Origin: DATKXO01 sp035528995
GTDB taxonomy: Bacteria; Planctomycetota; Phycisphaerae; UBA1845
Reading direction: 5' to 3'
Assembly (NCBI GenBank): GCA_035528995.1
Contig: DATKXO010000363.1
Location: 1-13,292 of the forward strand
Length of the DNA stretch: 13,292 bases
This document shows positions 7,888 through 13,292 of the stretch, in pieces. Position numbers and translations under genes: made by a program. Position 1 is the stretch's first letter. Each line of letters begins with the position of its first letter. A model generated the notes under the pieces. That model had not been told where the DNA came from, did no database searches, and saw only the letters and a list, made by a program, of their open reading frames with translations.

Positions 7888-8996
7888 GACGGTTCCGCTT
7901 TCGGGCTGCTGTTGGCTGATGGCATCATCCGTACCGGCTGGCCCAGGGCTGTCAGGCCGCCGAGGGCGCCGAGGCCCATGGATTCGACGGCCGTGGAGGG
8001 CACGATCACCATCGAGCCCTTCTGCTTGAGGCCCTCGAAGACCATGTTCATGGCCCGCAGGTGCAACGCCACCGGGTTGTTCTGATAGGCCTCGGAGGCC
8101 TTGGCGAACTTCTCGGCGATCTCGGTCTCGGCCGTGCCCAGGATGATCCGCGACTGGCGTTCGCGCTCGGCCTGGGCCTGCTTGCTCATGGCGTCCTCGA
8201 GGCCCTTGGGAATGATGATGTCGCGAACCTCGACCGACTGTGCGGTGATCCCCCAGGGGTTGGTCTTGTGGTCCAGGACCTGCTGGATTTCCTTGCCCAG
8301 CCGATCACGGTGGGAGAGCAGGTCGGCCAGCTCGCTGCGTCCGATGGCGTCCCGCAGAGCCGTCTGGGCCGACAGGACGACGGCCGAATCGAAGTCCGCG
8401 ACCTCGAGGACGGCCTTCTCCGCGTCCCAGACCATCCAGAATGCGATGGCATCGACGTTGACGGGCACGGTGTCCTTGGTGAGGGTCATCTCGGCCTGGA
8501 AGTCGGTGACGCGAATCCGCTGGTCGACGAACTGCGACACCTTGTCGATGACCGGCAGGACGACGAACAGTCCCGGCCCGCGAATGCCCACGAACTTGCC
8601 GAAGCGCAGCAGCACGGCCCGCTCCCACTGATAGGCGATCTGGACACAGGGAGCGATCAGGGCGGCCGCCACCGTGGCCGCGACCAGCACCCGCGGCTCC
8701 ACGAACGTCGTGCGGAAGAGCAGGTAACCAGCCAGCGTCACCAGGGCGCCCATCACGACGACGCCCTCCCAGAGCTGCGTCAGTCGGAACATGCCGGCCA
8801 ACACCAGAGCGGCGGCGATGGTGTACACCACAGCCACCACGCTGAACTCGTACAACATGACGTGCACGATCAACCCGATCAGCATGAAAGCCACCAGCAG
8901 CAGGGCGTTGAACGGTGAGAAGCGGTAGTCCGCCCGGGATGTGATCGAGAACCTCTCGAGCGAAAGCTTCGGAAGATTGATGTTCAATCCGGCCAT
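7866..8996 (-). CDS. Stomatin-like SPFH/Band 7 membrane protein (slipin family) with four-helix N-terminus
   Basis: The product has 376 residues. Four hydrophobic segments at about 29-48, 50-70, 76-96 and 103-122 precede a canonical SPFH domain that begins at YQWERAVLLRFGKFVGIRGPG (120-142) and continues through QAEMTLTKDTVPVNVDAIAFW, LRDAIGRSELADLLSHRD and WGITAQSVEVRDIIIP. A helical Gln/Glu/Arg-rich stretch (262-305) follows, then the slipin-type tail with IVPST (332-336). Most prokaryotic slipins have one or two N-terminal hydrophobic segments, so four is atypical. Slipins are thought to oligomerise in membranes and scaffold microdomains or partner proteases; an NfeD-type partner is common but none is adjacent here. 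A strong GAGGAGG lies just upstream of the ATG. The gene sits between a DUF3592-like membrane protein (92-bp gap) and the methyltransferase. Family call is confident; the specific role is inferred. Confidence 0.93.
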   Translation of the reverse strand: MAGLNINLPKLSLERFSITSRADYRFSPFNALLLVAFMLIGLIVHVMLYEFSVVAVVYTIAAALVLAGMFRLTQLWEGVVVMGALVTLAGYLLFRTTFVEPRVLVAATVAAALIAPCVQIAYQWERAVLLRFGKFVGIRGPGLFVVLPVIDKVSQFVDQRIRVTDFQAEMTLTKDTVPVNVDAIAFWMVWDAEKAVLEVADFDSAVVLSAQTALRDAIGRSELADLLSHRDRLGKEIQQVLDHKTNPWGITAQSVEVRDIIIPKGLEDAMSKQAQAERERQSRIILGTAETEIAEKFAKASEAYQNNPVALHLRAMNMVFEGLKQKGSMVIVPSTAVESMGLGALGGLTALGQPVRMMPSANSSPKAEPSDVTDQA

Positions 8997-9088
8997 CTCA
9001 TGACCTCCTCAAAACGGGCCTCTGTTTTCAGGACAACCCGGGTCTCGCCCGGTGGCGACCGCCCGTCCAGGCGACCGCCGCAAACCCG
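8997..9088. other. 92-bp intercistronic gap with a short hairpin and a 10-bp direct repeat
   Basis: The gap between the DUF3592-like gene and the slipin gene contains a 5-bp GC stem (CCGGG at 9038-9042, CCCGG at 9048-9052) and two copies of GGCGACCGCC (9054-9063 and 9070-9079). Neither is followed by a T-tract. I see no convincing promoter here, which favours read-through from upstream. Confidence 0.4.
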
Positions 9089-9919
9089 CTATGCGCCCGG
9101 CGTAACGTCCCGCCCGTGCAGCCAGAGGACGTTGACTTCCGGCGCTTGCGGGTGATAGACGACTCCGACCTTCTCGCCCGGCTTTAACGCTTGCGCCCAG
9201 GCGTAGTGGTACGTTCTGTCCCTGCCGGTCACCTTGCGGCCCAACGAGCCGGCGAACTGGTAGTACACGTCGTACGGGCGTTTTGTGCCCACGCTGATGT
9301 GCCAGACCTTCTTCACCGCGACGACTTCCGCGTCCGCGGCCTGGCCGTGGGCCAGCAGGAGGCGCTCGCTGCGAGCGCGAGTCCAGGTCAACATCAGCAG
9401 AACCACACCGACGATCAGTTCCGGCACGAGAGTGGCAAAGACGATCAGGTACACGATCAGAGGCGGCATCGCCGCGGTGCCGCCGACCGGCCGTGCCAAC
9501 GACGGGTCATCCGGGTCGTACTCGACGTCGATCGCGTCACCCACCTTGCGGTCAGCGAACGAGCGGTCGAGTGTGTAGCCCACTGCGTCCACCGTCGCGC
9601 CTTCGGGAGTCGTGAAGCGAAACGACACCTTCCAGGGCTGCCGATTGTTGATGTTGGTGTAGCGCATGAAGTCCTTGTCGGTGATGACGGCCGCGGCCGA
9701 GGCGTGGTCCCGATCGAGGGCCAGATCGACCGTCGGCAGAACGCCTCCGCTCCAAACGTAGAAGAACGCCGGCAGGCCGATCCCGAAGGCCAGCCCGAGG
9801 ACCGTGAACAGCAGACCGCAGAACGCCATGGCCCACATCCGCCGCATGAAGAACCACTTGGGAACCGGCCGCGGAGCGTCGGGCACCAGAGTCGGCCTGT
9901 CTTCCGGTCGCCGGATCAT
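9089..9919 (-). CDS. Two-TM membrane protein with duplicated DUF3592-like domains
   Basis: The product has 276 residues. A cytoplasmic-looking N-terminus rich in Pro and Arg leads to a hydrophobic segment (about 28-55). A beta-rich domain follows (about 75-147) and ends in the hallmark VGDAIDVEYDPDDPSLARPVG. A second hydrophobic segment (about 151-179) leads to a second beta-rich domain (about 193-268) ending VGVVYHPQAPEVNVLW. The two soluble parts share the pattern of a charged strand, a YxF-type strand and a closing V.Y.P..P motif, which suits DUF3592, a family without an assigned activity. The gene starts 21 bp after the GntR regulator stop, with GGAGAAGGG before the ATG, so the two are almost certainly co-transcribed. 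Possible roles are membrane sensing or assembly with the slipin; this is inferred from context only. Confidence 0.82.
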   Translation of the reverse strand: MIRRPEDRPTLVPDAPRPVPKWFFMRRMWAMAFCGLLFTVLGLAFGIGLPAFFYVWSGGVLPTVDLALDRDHASAAAVITDKDFMRYTNINNRQPWKVSFRFTTPEGATVDAVGYTLDRSFADRKVGDAIDVEYDPDDPSLARPVGGTAAMPPLIVYLIVFATLVPELIVGVVLLMLTWTRARSERLLLAHGQAADAEVVAVKKVWHISVGTKRPYDVYYQFAGSLGRKVTGRDRTYHYAWAQALKPGEKVGVVYHPQAPEVNVLWLHGRDVTPGA

Positions 9920-9940
9920 GGTTGTCCCTTCTCCGTTCGC

Positions 9941-10312
9941 TTACCCGGACCGTCGATCGCCCAAAGCCTCGATCACTTCGTCCAGCGTGAGGCCGTAGGC
10001 CGACGCTCGGGAAAGCAGTTCCGTGCAGATCTGGTCCAACATGCGTTTGCGCTCGACCTCGGAGATTTCGATCTTCTCGTCGCCGATGAAGGTGCCGGTG
10101 CCCATCTGGGTGGTGACCACGCCCTTGATCTCCAGCTCCTGATAGGCTCGGGCGACCGTGTTGGGGTTGACCTTGAGATCGACGGCGAGCTGTCGCACGG
10201 TGGGCAGGCGGTCGCCGTGCCCGAGCCGCCCGTCGGCGATCGCGAACTGGACCTGGTCGATGATCTGCCGGTAGAACGGCACGCCGCTTTTTGGATCGAT
10301 GGTGAACTGCAT
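9941..10312 (-). CDS. GntR-family transcriptional regulator, YtrA subfamily
   Basis: The product is a 123-residue DNA-binding protein. The winged-helix domain (about 9-77) shows the YtrA signature: PFYRQIIDQVQFAIADGRL, then DRLPTVRQLAVDLKVNPNTV with the recognition helix, then ARAYQELEIKGVVTTQMGTGTFI forming the wing. Only about 45 residues follow, with no large effector domain, as is usual for YtrA-type members, which tend to sit first in operons for membrane proteins or ABC transporters and repress them. No ABC transporter is present here; the downstream genes are a DUF3592-like protein, a slipin and a methyltransferase. A good promoter and an overlapping dyad upstream suggest autoregulation. 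The ATG at 10312 begins the family-typical N-terminus; the SD is weak (AGG 7 nt upstream). Confidence 0.93.
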   Translation of the reverse strand: MQFTIDPKSGVPFYRQIIDQVQFAIADGRLGHGDRLPTVRQLAVDLKVNPNTVARAYQELEIKGVVTTQMGTGTFIGDEKIEISEVERKRMLDQICTELLSRASAYGLTLDEVIEALGDRRSG

Positions 10313-10359
10313 GAGGGCCTGCCCGTCTCCGCTGCTTGTCGCATGTATCGGATCACTAG

Positions 10360-10379
10360 TGTACTGTGACTATAATACA
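10360..10379. promoter_or_regulatory. Candidate GntR/YtrA operator (20-bp imperfect dyad)
   Basis: TGTACTGTGACTATAATACA is an imperfect palindrome with TGTA/TACA ends; 12 of 20 positions are symmetric and the other mismatches are all transitions. It covers the -10 box of the GntR gene promoter, so binding would block transcription. On the plus strand it also contains a perfect TATAAT (10371-10376), so the same site could affect divergent transcription. Confidence 0.5.
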
Positions 10380-10397
10380 ACAATACGGGCCTGTCAA
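10369..10397 (-). promoter_or_regulatory. Predicted sigma70-type promoter of the GntR-led operon
   Basis: On the minus strand a perfect TTGACA (10397-10392) and TATAGT (10374-10369) are separated by exactly 17 bp. Transcription would start near 10362 and give a leader of about 50 nt before the ATG at 10312. This is the strongest promoter-like sequence in the window, and it overlaps the candidate operator. Confidence 0.72.
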
Positions 10398-10730
10398 GCC
10401 CAGAATCTGTGGAAACCTGTCACCGGCGCCCGAAGTCGCCCTGCCACCGGCTGTGGGGCTGGTTTTTTCAGTGGCAACTTATATCATGGTTGACGAAGCG
10501 GCCGGTCCCGCGGTAGTGCGTAGCTCGGCTTGCCGAGGACCGGGCGCATACGGGACGACGCCCGCTGACTGGTGAAGTCCGGAAACCGGTCGGCTTGCCT
10601 GCTGAGTTGGATGCTTGAGCCAATGGGTCGTGCGCAAGGGACGGTGGAACAGAGTCGGTTTCTCTCGCCGGGCACCGGGCGGGCCCGCAGTCTCCCCTGT
10701 TGCCAAGATCACCCATGCTTGCATGACGCC
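10383..10730 (+). promoter_or_regulatory. Divergent intergenic region with many RNA-like stems; possible structured 5' leader
   Basis: No gene is supportable in these ~350 bases. On the plus strand I can trace several stems. GGGC/GCCC lies at 10387-10390/10398-10401. CTCGG-CTTG-CCGAG lies at 10524-10537, enclosed by CCGGTC/GACCGG (10502-10507/10538-10543). A competing pairing joins GTCCCG/CGGGAC (10505-10510/10551-10556). CGGGCG/CGCCCG lies at 10541-10546/10559-10564. A 10-bp stem with two G-U pairs joins 10564-10573 and 10585-10594. This could be the leader of the CRTAC1-like gene at 10731. It matches no riboswitch class I can name, and GC-rich DNA forms chance stems, so confidence is low. 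Confidence 0.35.
10446..10468 (+). terminator. Possible intrinsic terminator in the leader region
   Basis: ACCGGC (10446-10451) pairs with GCTGGT (10458-10463, one G-U pair) across a 6-nt loop and runs directly into six Ts (10463-10468). No plus-strand gene ends upstream, so it would act as an attenuator or end a short transcript starting near 10383. The stem is only six pairs, so it is weak. Confidence 0.35.
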
Positions 10731-12521
10731 GTGACCGACCGGGCACGTCGGCACTATGACTCATCCCGCTTCGCGTGCGTAGCGTCCCTCGCCTTCGCGG
10801 GCGCCCTGTTGGCGACAGCCGGTGGCGCGCGCGGGGACGAGCCAGCGGCGGAAACGCCGATTGTCTTCACGGACGTTACCGTTGCGGCGGGCATCGAGTT
10901 CGTCGAGACCATCGGCGACGACCGGATGACCAACATCGTCGAGTCTACGGGCGTCGGGTGCGGCTTCGTGGACTACGACGGTGACGGGCACCTGGACATC
11001 TACCTGGTCAACGGCTGCTGGAAAGAGGGGATATCCGATCCCGGCCTGGGCCCCGAGCGGCGCGCGGAACTGGCGGGCGCCACCGATCGGCTGTACCGCA
11101 ATCGCGGCGACGGCACGTTCGAGGACGTGACGGCGGCGGCCGGGCTGAAGCGGCCGGGCTTCGGAATGGCGGTCGTGGCGGCCGACTACGACGGCGACGG
11201 CGATCGGGACCTGTACGTGACGAACCACGGGGCCAACTTCCTCTACCGCAACAACGGCGACGGCACGTTCACGGAGACGGGCGCGTCGGCCGGCGTGGAC
11301 GATCCGCTGTTCAGCGTCGGGGCGGTCTTTTTGGACTACGACCACGACAACCGGCTGGACCTCTACGTCGGCAACTACATCACGTACGATCCGAGCATCA
11401 CGCCGGAGCACGCCCGGGACGTGGTGCGCAGCCCGCTGGCCTACGCCGGCCAGCAGGACCACCTGTACCACAACAACGGCGACGGTACGTTCACCGACGT
11501 GACCCAGCGGGCCGGGCTCTTGATCCGGCCGGTCGGACGGGCCATGGGCGTCGGCGCCCTCGATTGCGACGGCGACGGGTATCTCGACGTTTTCGTCTCC
11601 AACGACGCGATGGAGAACTACCTGCTGCACAATGATCGGGACGGCACGTTCGAGAACCACGCCCTGATGGCGGGCACGGCCTTCAGCGAGTCCGGGGCGG
11701 GGGCGGCGGCGATGGCCGTCGAGGTGGCCGACTACGACGCCGACGGACGGCTGGACATCCTGGTGCCGGACATGGACATGTGCTGCCTGTACCACAACCT
11801 GGGGCAGGGCATGTTCGAGGACACGGCCGTCCGCTCCGGGATCGGAGCGGCGGTCAACCGTCAGCACAGTTGGGGCGGAATCCTGGCGGACCTCGATCTC
11901 GACGGTGACCTGGACGCGTACCTGGCCAACGGCCACGCGTGCGAACTGGCGGCCCAGCCGAACTGCCTCTTTCGCGGCGACGGGCGCGGGCGCTTCGCGA
12001 TCGTGTCGGACCGGGGAGTGAACGTGTCGATGGGCAAGGGCGTGGCGGCAACGATGCAGGGCGAGACGCCGGGCACGAGCAACCGACCCCCGACAAGCGA
12101 TTTCGTCAGCCGCGGTGTGGCCCGAGGCGACTTCGACAATGATGGCGACATCGATCTGCTGGTCAGCAATCTCAACGCACGGCCGGCGCTCCTGCGCAAC
12201 GACACGCCGCGAAACGGACGACACTGGTTGACGGTGGAGCTGGTCGGGCGAGCGCCGAACCGGGACGCGATCGGAGCGGTGGTGAAGGTCACCGTGGGGG
12301 ATCGCCAGATCGTGCAGCCCCGGCTGTCAGCCGGGAGCTACCTGTCGCAGCATGACCATCGGCTGCACTTCGGCCTCGGTGACCGTGAGGCGGCCGATCG
12401 GCTCGAAGTATCCTGGCCTGACGGGGCCCGGCAGACGCTGGAGCGGGTTCGGGCCGACCGGCGGCTGGTCGTCCGGCAGGAGCCGCCTCCGGCGGCGGCG
12501 AATAAGATGAAAGTGCATTAA
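10731..12521 (+). CDS. Secreted FG-GAP (VCBS) propeller / ASPIC-UnbV protein, CRTAC1-like, without TPRs
   Basis: The product has 596 residues from a GTG at 10731. A signal peptide is visible (n-region with RARRHYDSSR, then FACVASLAFAGALLATAGGARG). Seven Ca-binding DxDxDG motifs lie at residues 81, 152, 202, 278, 334, 388 and 467, several followed by LYRN.GDGTF, as in a seven-bladed propeller. An ASPIC/UnbV domain closes the protein at about 507-583 (RDAIGAVVKV, LHFGLGD, VSWPDG). Unlike the two paralogues on the other strand it has no TPR region. The frame is open from a GTG at 10572, but those extra 53 residues are Cys/Arg/Pro-mixed sequence ahead of the signal peptide and overlap predicted RNA stems, so the later start is preferred. 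No Shine-Dalgarno is evident for either start. A binding or adhesion-like extracytoplasmic role is inferred from the family; no enzyme signature is visible. Confidence 0.87.
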   Translation: MTDRARRHYDSSRFACVASLAFAGALLATAGGARGDEPAAETPIVFTDVTVAAGIEFVETIGDDRMTNIVESTGVGCGFVDYDGDGHLDIYLVNGCWKEGISDPGLGPERRAELAGATDRLYRNRGDGTFEDVTAAAGLKRPGFGMAVVAADYDGDGDRDLYVTNHGANFLYRNNGDGTFTETGASAGVDDPLFSVGAVFLDYDHDNRLDLYVGNYITYDPSITPEHARDVVRSPLAYAGQQDHLYHNNGDGTFTDVTQRAGLLIRPVGRAMGVGALDCDGDGYLDVFVSNDAMENYLLHNDRDGTFENHALMAGTAFSESGAGAAAMAVEVADYDADGRLDILVPDMDMCCLYHNLGQGMFEDTAVRSGIGAAVNRQHSWGGILADLDLDGDLDAYLANGHACELAAQPNCLFRGDGRGRFAIVSDRGVNVSMGKGVAATMQGETPGTSNRPPTSDFVSRGVARGDFDNDGDIDLLVSNLNARPALLRNDTPRNGRHWLTVELVGRAPNRDAIGAVVKVTVGDRQIVQPRLSAGSYLSQHDHRLHFGLGDREAADRLEVSWPDGARQTLERVRADRRLVVRQEPPPAAANKMKVH

Positions 12522-12576
12522 GTAAACTCGCAGTTTGCCCGTCAGAATCGGGAACGTGGCGTCTAGCACATAGGGA

Positions 12577-12605
12577 TCAACATAGGGCGAATGATGCGGT
12601 ACAAT
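12577..12605 (+). promoter_or_regulatory. Predicted sigma70-type promoter of the Rid-family gene
   Basis: TCAACA (12577-12582) and TACAAT (12600-12605) are separated by 17 bp. The start would fall near 12612, leaving about 80 nt before the ATG at 12693. This argues against the earlier in-frame ATGs at 12591 and 12594. Confidence 0.5.
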
Positions 12606-12692
12606 GACGCCCTGGCCGGCCACCCGCCGGAACCGTCGATCCGGGTGCGGCGAAGGGGTCCCATCGTGGCACATCGCGGAGAGGAAAAAGGG

Positions 12693-13193
12693 ATGACCGT
12701 GGCCGAGAAAACCCGCATCAACGAGAAAACTCGCACCGACAAGAAGACTCGGATTAAGAAGACCCCCATCGAGAACAAGACCGTCCTCAACGAGGCGTAC
12801 GATTACGGCAAGAAGGTGTCGTTCGTCCGTGGCATGCGGGTGGAGTTGGGTGATGCGGTGATGCTCTTCATCTCGGGGACGGCCAGCGTCAACGAGGACG
12901 GCGATTCGATTCATCCGGGCGACGTGAAGGCCCAGACCCGCCGGACGTTCACGAACATCAAAGCGTTGCTGGAAAGCGAGGGCGCCGACTGGCACGACAT
13001 CGTGCGGACGACGTGCTACCTGGCGGATTTCAGAACCTACGACGAGTTCAACGAGGTGCGGAACGCGTTCTACGAGGAAGAGGAGCTCGACCCGCTGCCG
13101 GCCAGCACGTGCATTGAAGCCCGAATCTGCCGGCCGGAACTCCTGGTGGAGATCGAGGCCATCGCCATGATACCGAAGGACCGCGCCCAATGA
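12693..13193 (+). CDS. Rid family (YjgF/YER057c/UK114) protein lacking the RidA-type arginine
   Basis: The product has 166 residues and is predicted cytoplasmic. The Rid fold covers about 39-161, with SGTASVNEDG (61-70), the helix QTRRTFTNIKALLESEGADWHDIVRTTCYLAD (81-112) and the closing motif PASTCIEARICRPELLVEIEAIAM (136-159). Archetypal RidA trimers hydrolyse enamine/imine intermediates such as 2-aminoacrylate, using an Arg in a PARSC-type motif. Here I align that position with Ser138, so the classical deaminase activity is doubtful and the protein belongs to another Rid subgroup. The first ~30 residues are an extra lysine-rich repeat segment. The ATG at 12693 is chosen because GGAGAGG and AAAGGG precede it and a promoter lies between it and the earlier ATG at 12591. 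It follows the CRTAC1-like gene on the same strand but is likely transcribed on its own. Confidence 0.9.
   Translation: MTVAEKTRINEKTRTDKKTRIKKTPIENKTVLNEAYDYGKKVSFVRGMRVELGDAVMLFISGTASVNEDGDSIHPGDVKAQTRRTFTNIKALLESEGADWHDIVRTTCYLADFRTYDEFNEVRNAFYEEEELDPLPASTCIEARICRPELLVEIEAIAMIPKDRAQ
12705..12758 (+). repeat. Three 18-bp in-frame repeats encoding a Lys/Thr/Arg hexapeptide
   Basis: Units of 18 bp encode EKTRIN, EKTRTD and KKTRIK (residues 5-22 of the Rid protein), followed by a degenerate KTPIEN. The DNA copies are diverged at third positions. The repeat precedes the conserved fold and adds a strongly basic tail that typical Rid proteins lack. Confidence 0.75.
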
Positions 13194-13292
13194 CCCGGTC
13201 GGCGCGGCGTGATGGGCGTTGCGAAGTCGCGACACAACCTGTCAAGGGGGCTTGAAACTGAACCTCGCAGGCGTTAGCGTACATCGAAGAAG
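13194..13292. other. Right-edge stretch downstream of the Rid gene
   Basis: No gene is visible. The stretch contains the palindrome GTCGCGAC and a weak plus-strand promoter-like TTGAAA (13252-13257), with only a poor -10 match about 17 bp later. It may hold the control region of a gene beyond the window, but this cannot be supported. Confidence 0.3.

Noticed and set aside
8061..8918. 285-codon plus-strand frame across the slipin gene
   Set aside because: His/Gln/Asp-rich low-information sequence opposite a clear SPFH protein with a strong Shine-Dalgarno.
9191..10369. 392-codon plus-strand frame across the DUF3592-like and GntR genes
   Set aside because: It crosses two well-supported minus-strand genes and the promoter between strands, and it shows no domain.
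10502..10640. Cobalamin or other known riboswitch, or a tRNA, in the structured leader
   Set aside because: Some strings (GGTGAAGTCCGG) recall parts of the cobalamin core, but the B12 box and other conserved blocks are missing. There is no tRNA T-loop (GGTTCGA-type) either.
10479..10764. Small minus-strand ORFs of 63-98 codons in the divergent intergenic region
   Set aside because: Three overlapping frames are open at once, none with an RBS or domain, as expected by chance in GC-rich DNA.
10761..12224. 487-codon minus-strand frame opposite the third CRTAC1-like gene
   Set aside because: Antisense shadow of the repeat codons. The opposite strand encodes a signal peptide, seven propeller motifs and an ASPIC domain in order, so only that strand is coding.
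12524..12536. AAACT-CGC-AGTTT inverted repeat after the third CRTAC1-like gene as a terminator
   Set aside because: A five-pair AT-rich stem followed by GCCCG rather than a T-tract; too weak to call.
12327..13235. 302-codon minus-strand frame opposite the Rid gene
   Set aside because: The plus strand encodes an unmistakable Rid protein with promoter and RBS; the antisense frame has no known motif.

Overview
The window is high-GC bacterial DNA. It carries three large secreted proteins built from VCBS/FG-GAP repeats plus an ASPIC/UnbV domain (CRTAC1-like), one four-gene membrane/regulator cluster and one Rid-family gene. Several CRTAC1-like paralogues close together, two of them fused to TPRs, together with an intergenic element resembling repeats I recall from planctomycete genomes, suggest a member of the Planctomycetota or a relative. 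That assignment is inferred from gene content and style, not from a marker gene. No rRNA, tRNA, CRISPR array, insertion sequence or phage gene was seen.

Region 1 (267-6715, minus strand). Two tandem genes encode exported proteins that look like mirrored architectures. The upstream one (3980-6715) is signal peptide, seven-motif propeller, ASPIC/UnbV, charged helix, then TPRs. The downstream one (267-3794) is signal peptide, TPRs, seven-motif propeller, ASPIC/UnbV, then a roughly 430-residue beta-rich C-terminal region. A good sigma70-like promoter precedes the first. The 185 bp between them holds a hairpin and a 42-bp-period repeat that happens to be open in the downstream gene's frame and invites a start-site error.

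Region 2 (7001-10312, minus strand). A compact co-directional cluster reads, in transcription order: a YtrA-type GntR regulator, a membrane protein with two DUF3592-like domains, a stomatin-like (slipin/SPFH) protein with an unusual four-helix N-terminus, and a class I SAM methyltransferase. The GntR promoter has a TTGACA-N17-TATAGT layout, and its -10 box lies inside a 20-bp imperfect dyad, as expected for an autoregulated operon. The cluster is plausibly a membrane or envelope-state response unit. I do not recognise this gene combination as a described system.

Region 3 (10313-13193, plus strand). A 348-bp divergent intergenic region rich in RNA-like stems, including mutually exclusive pairings and a possible terminator, precedes a third CRTAC1-like secreted protein. 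After it comes a Rid (YjgF/YER057c/UK114) family gene with its own likely promoter. It has a lysine-rich hexapeptide repeat at its N-terminus and Ser at the position I align with the RidA substrate-binding Arg. The two window ends (1-266 and 13194-13292) show no supportable gene.
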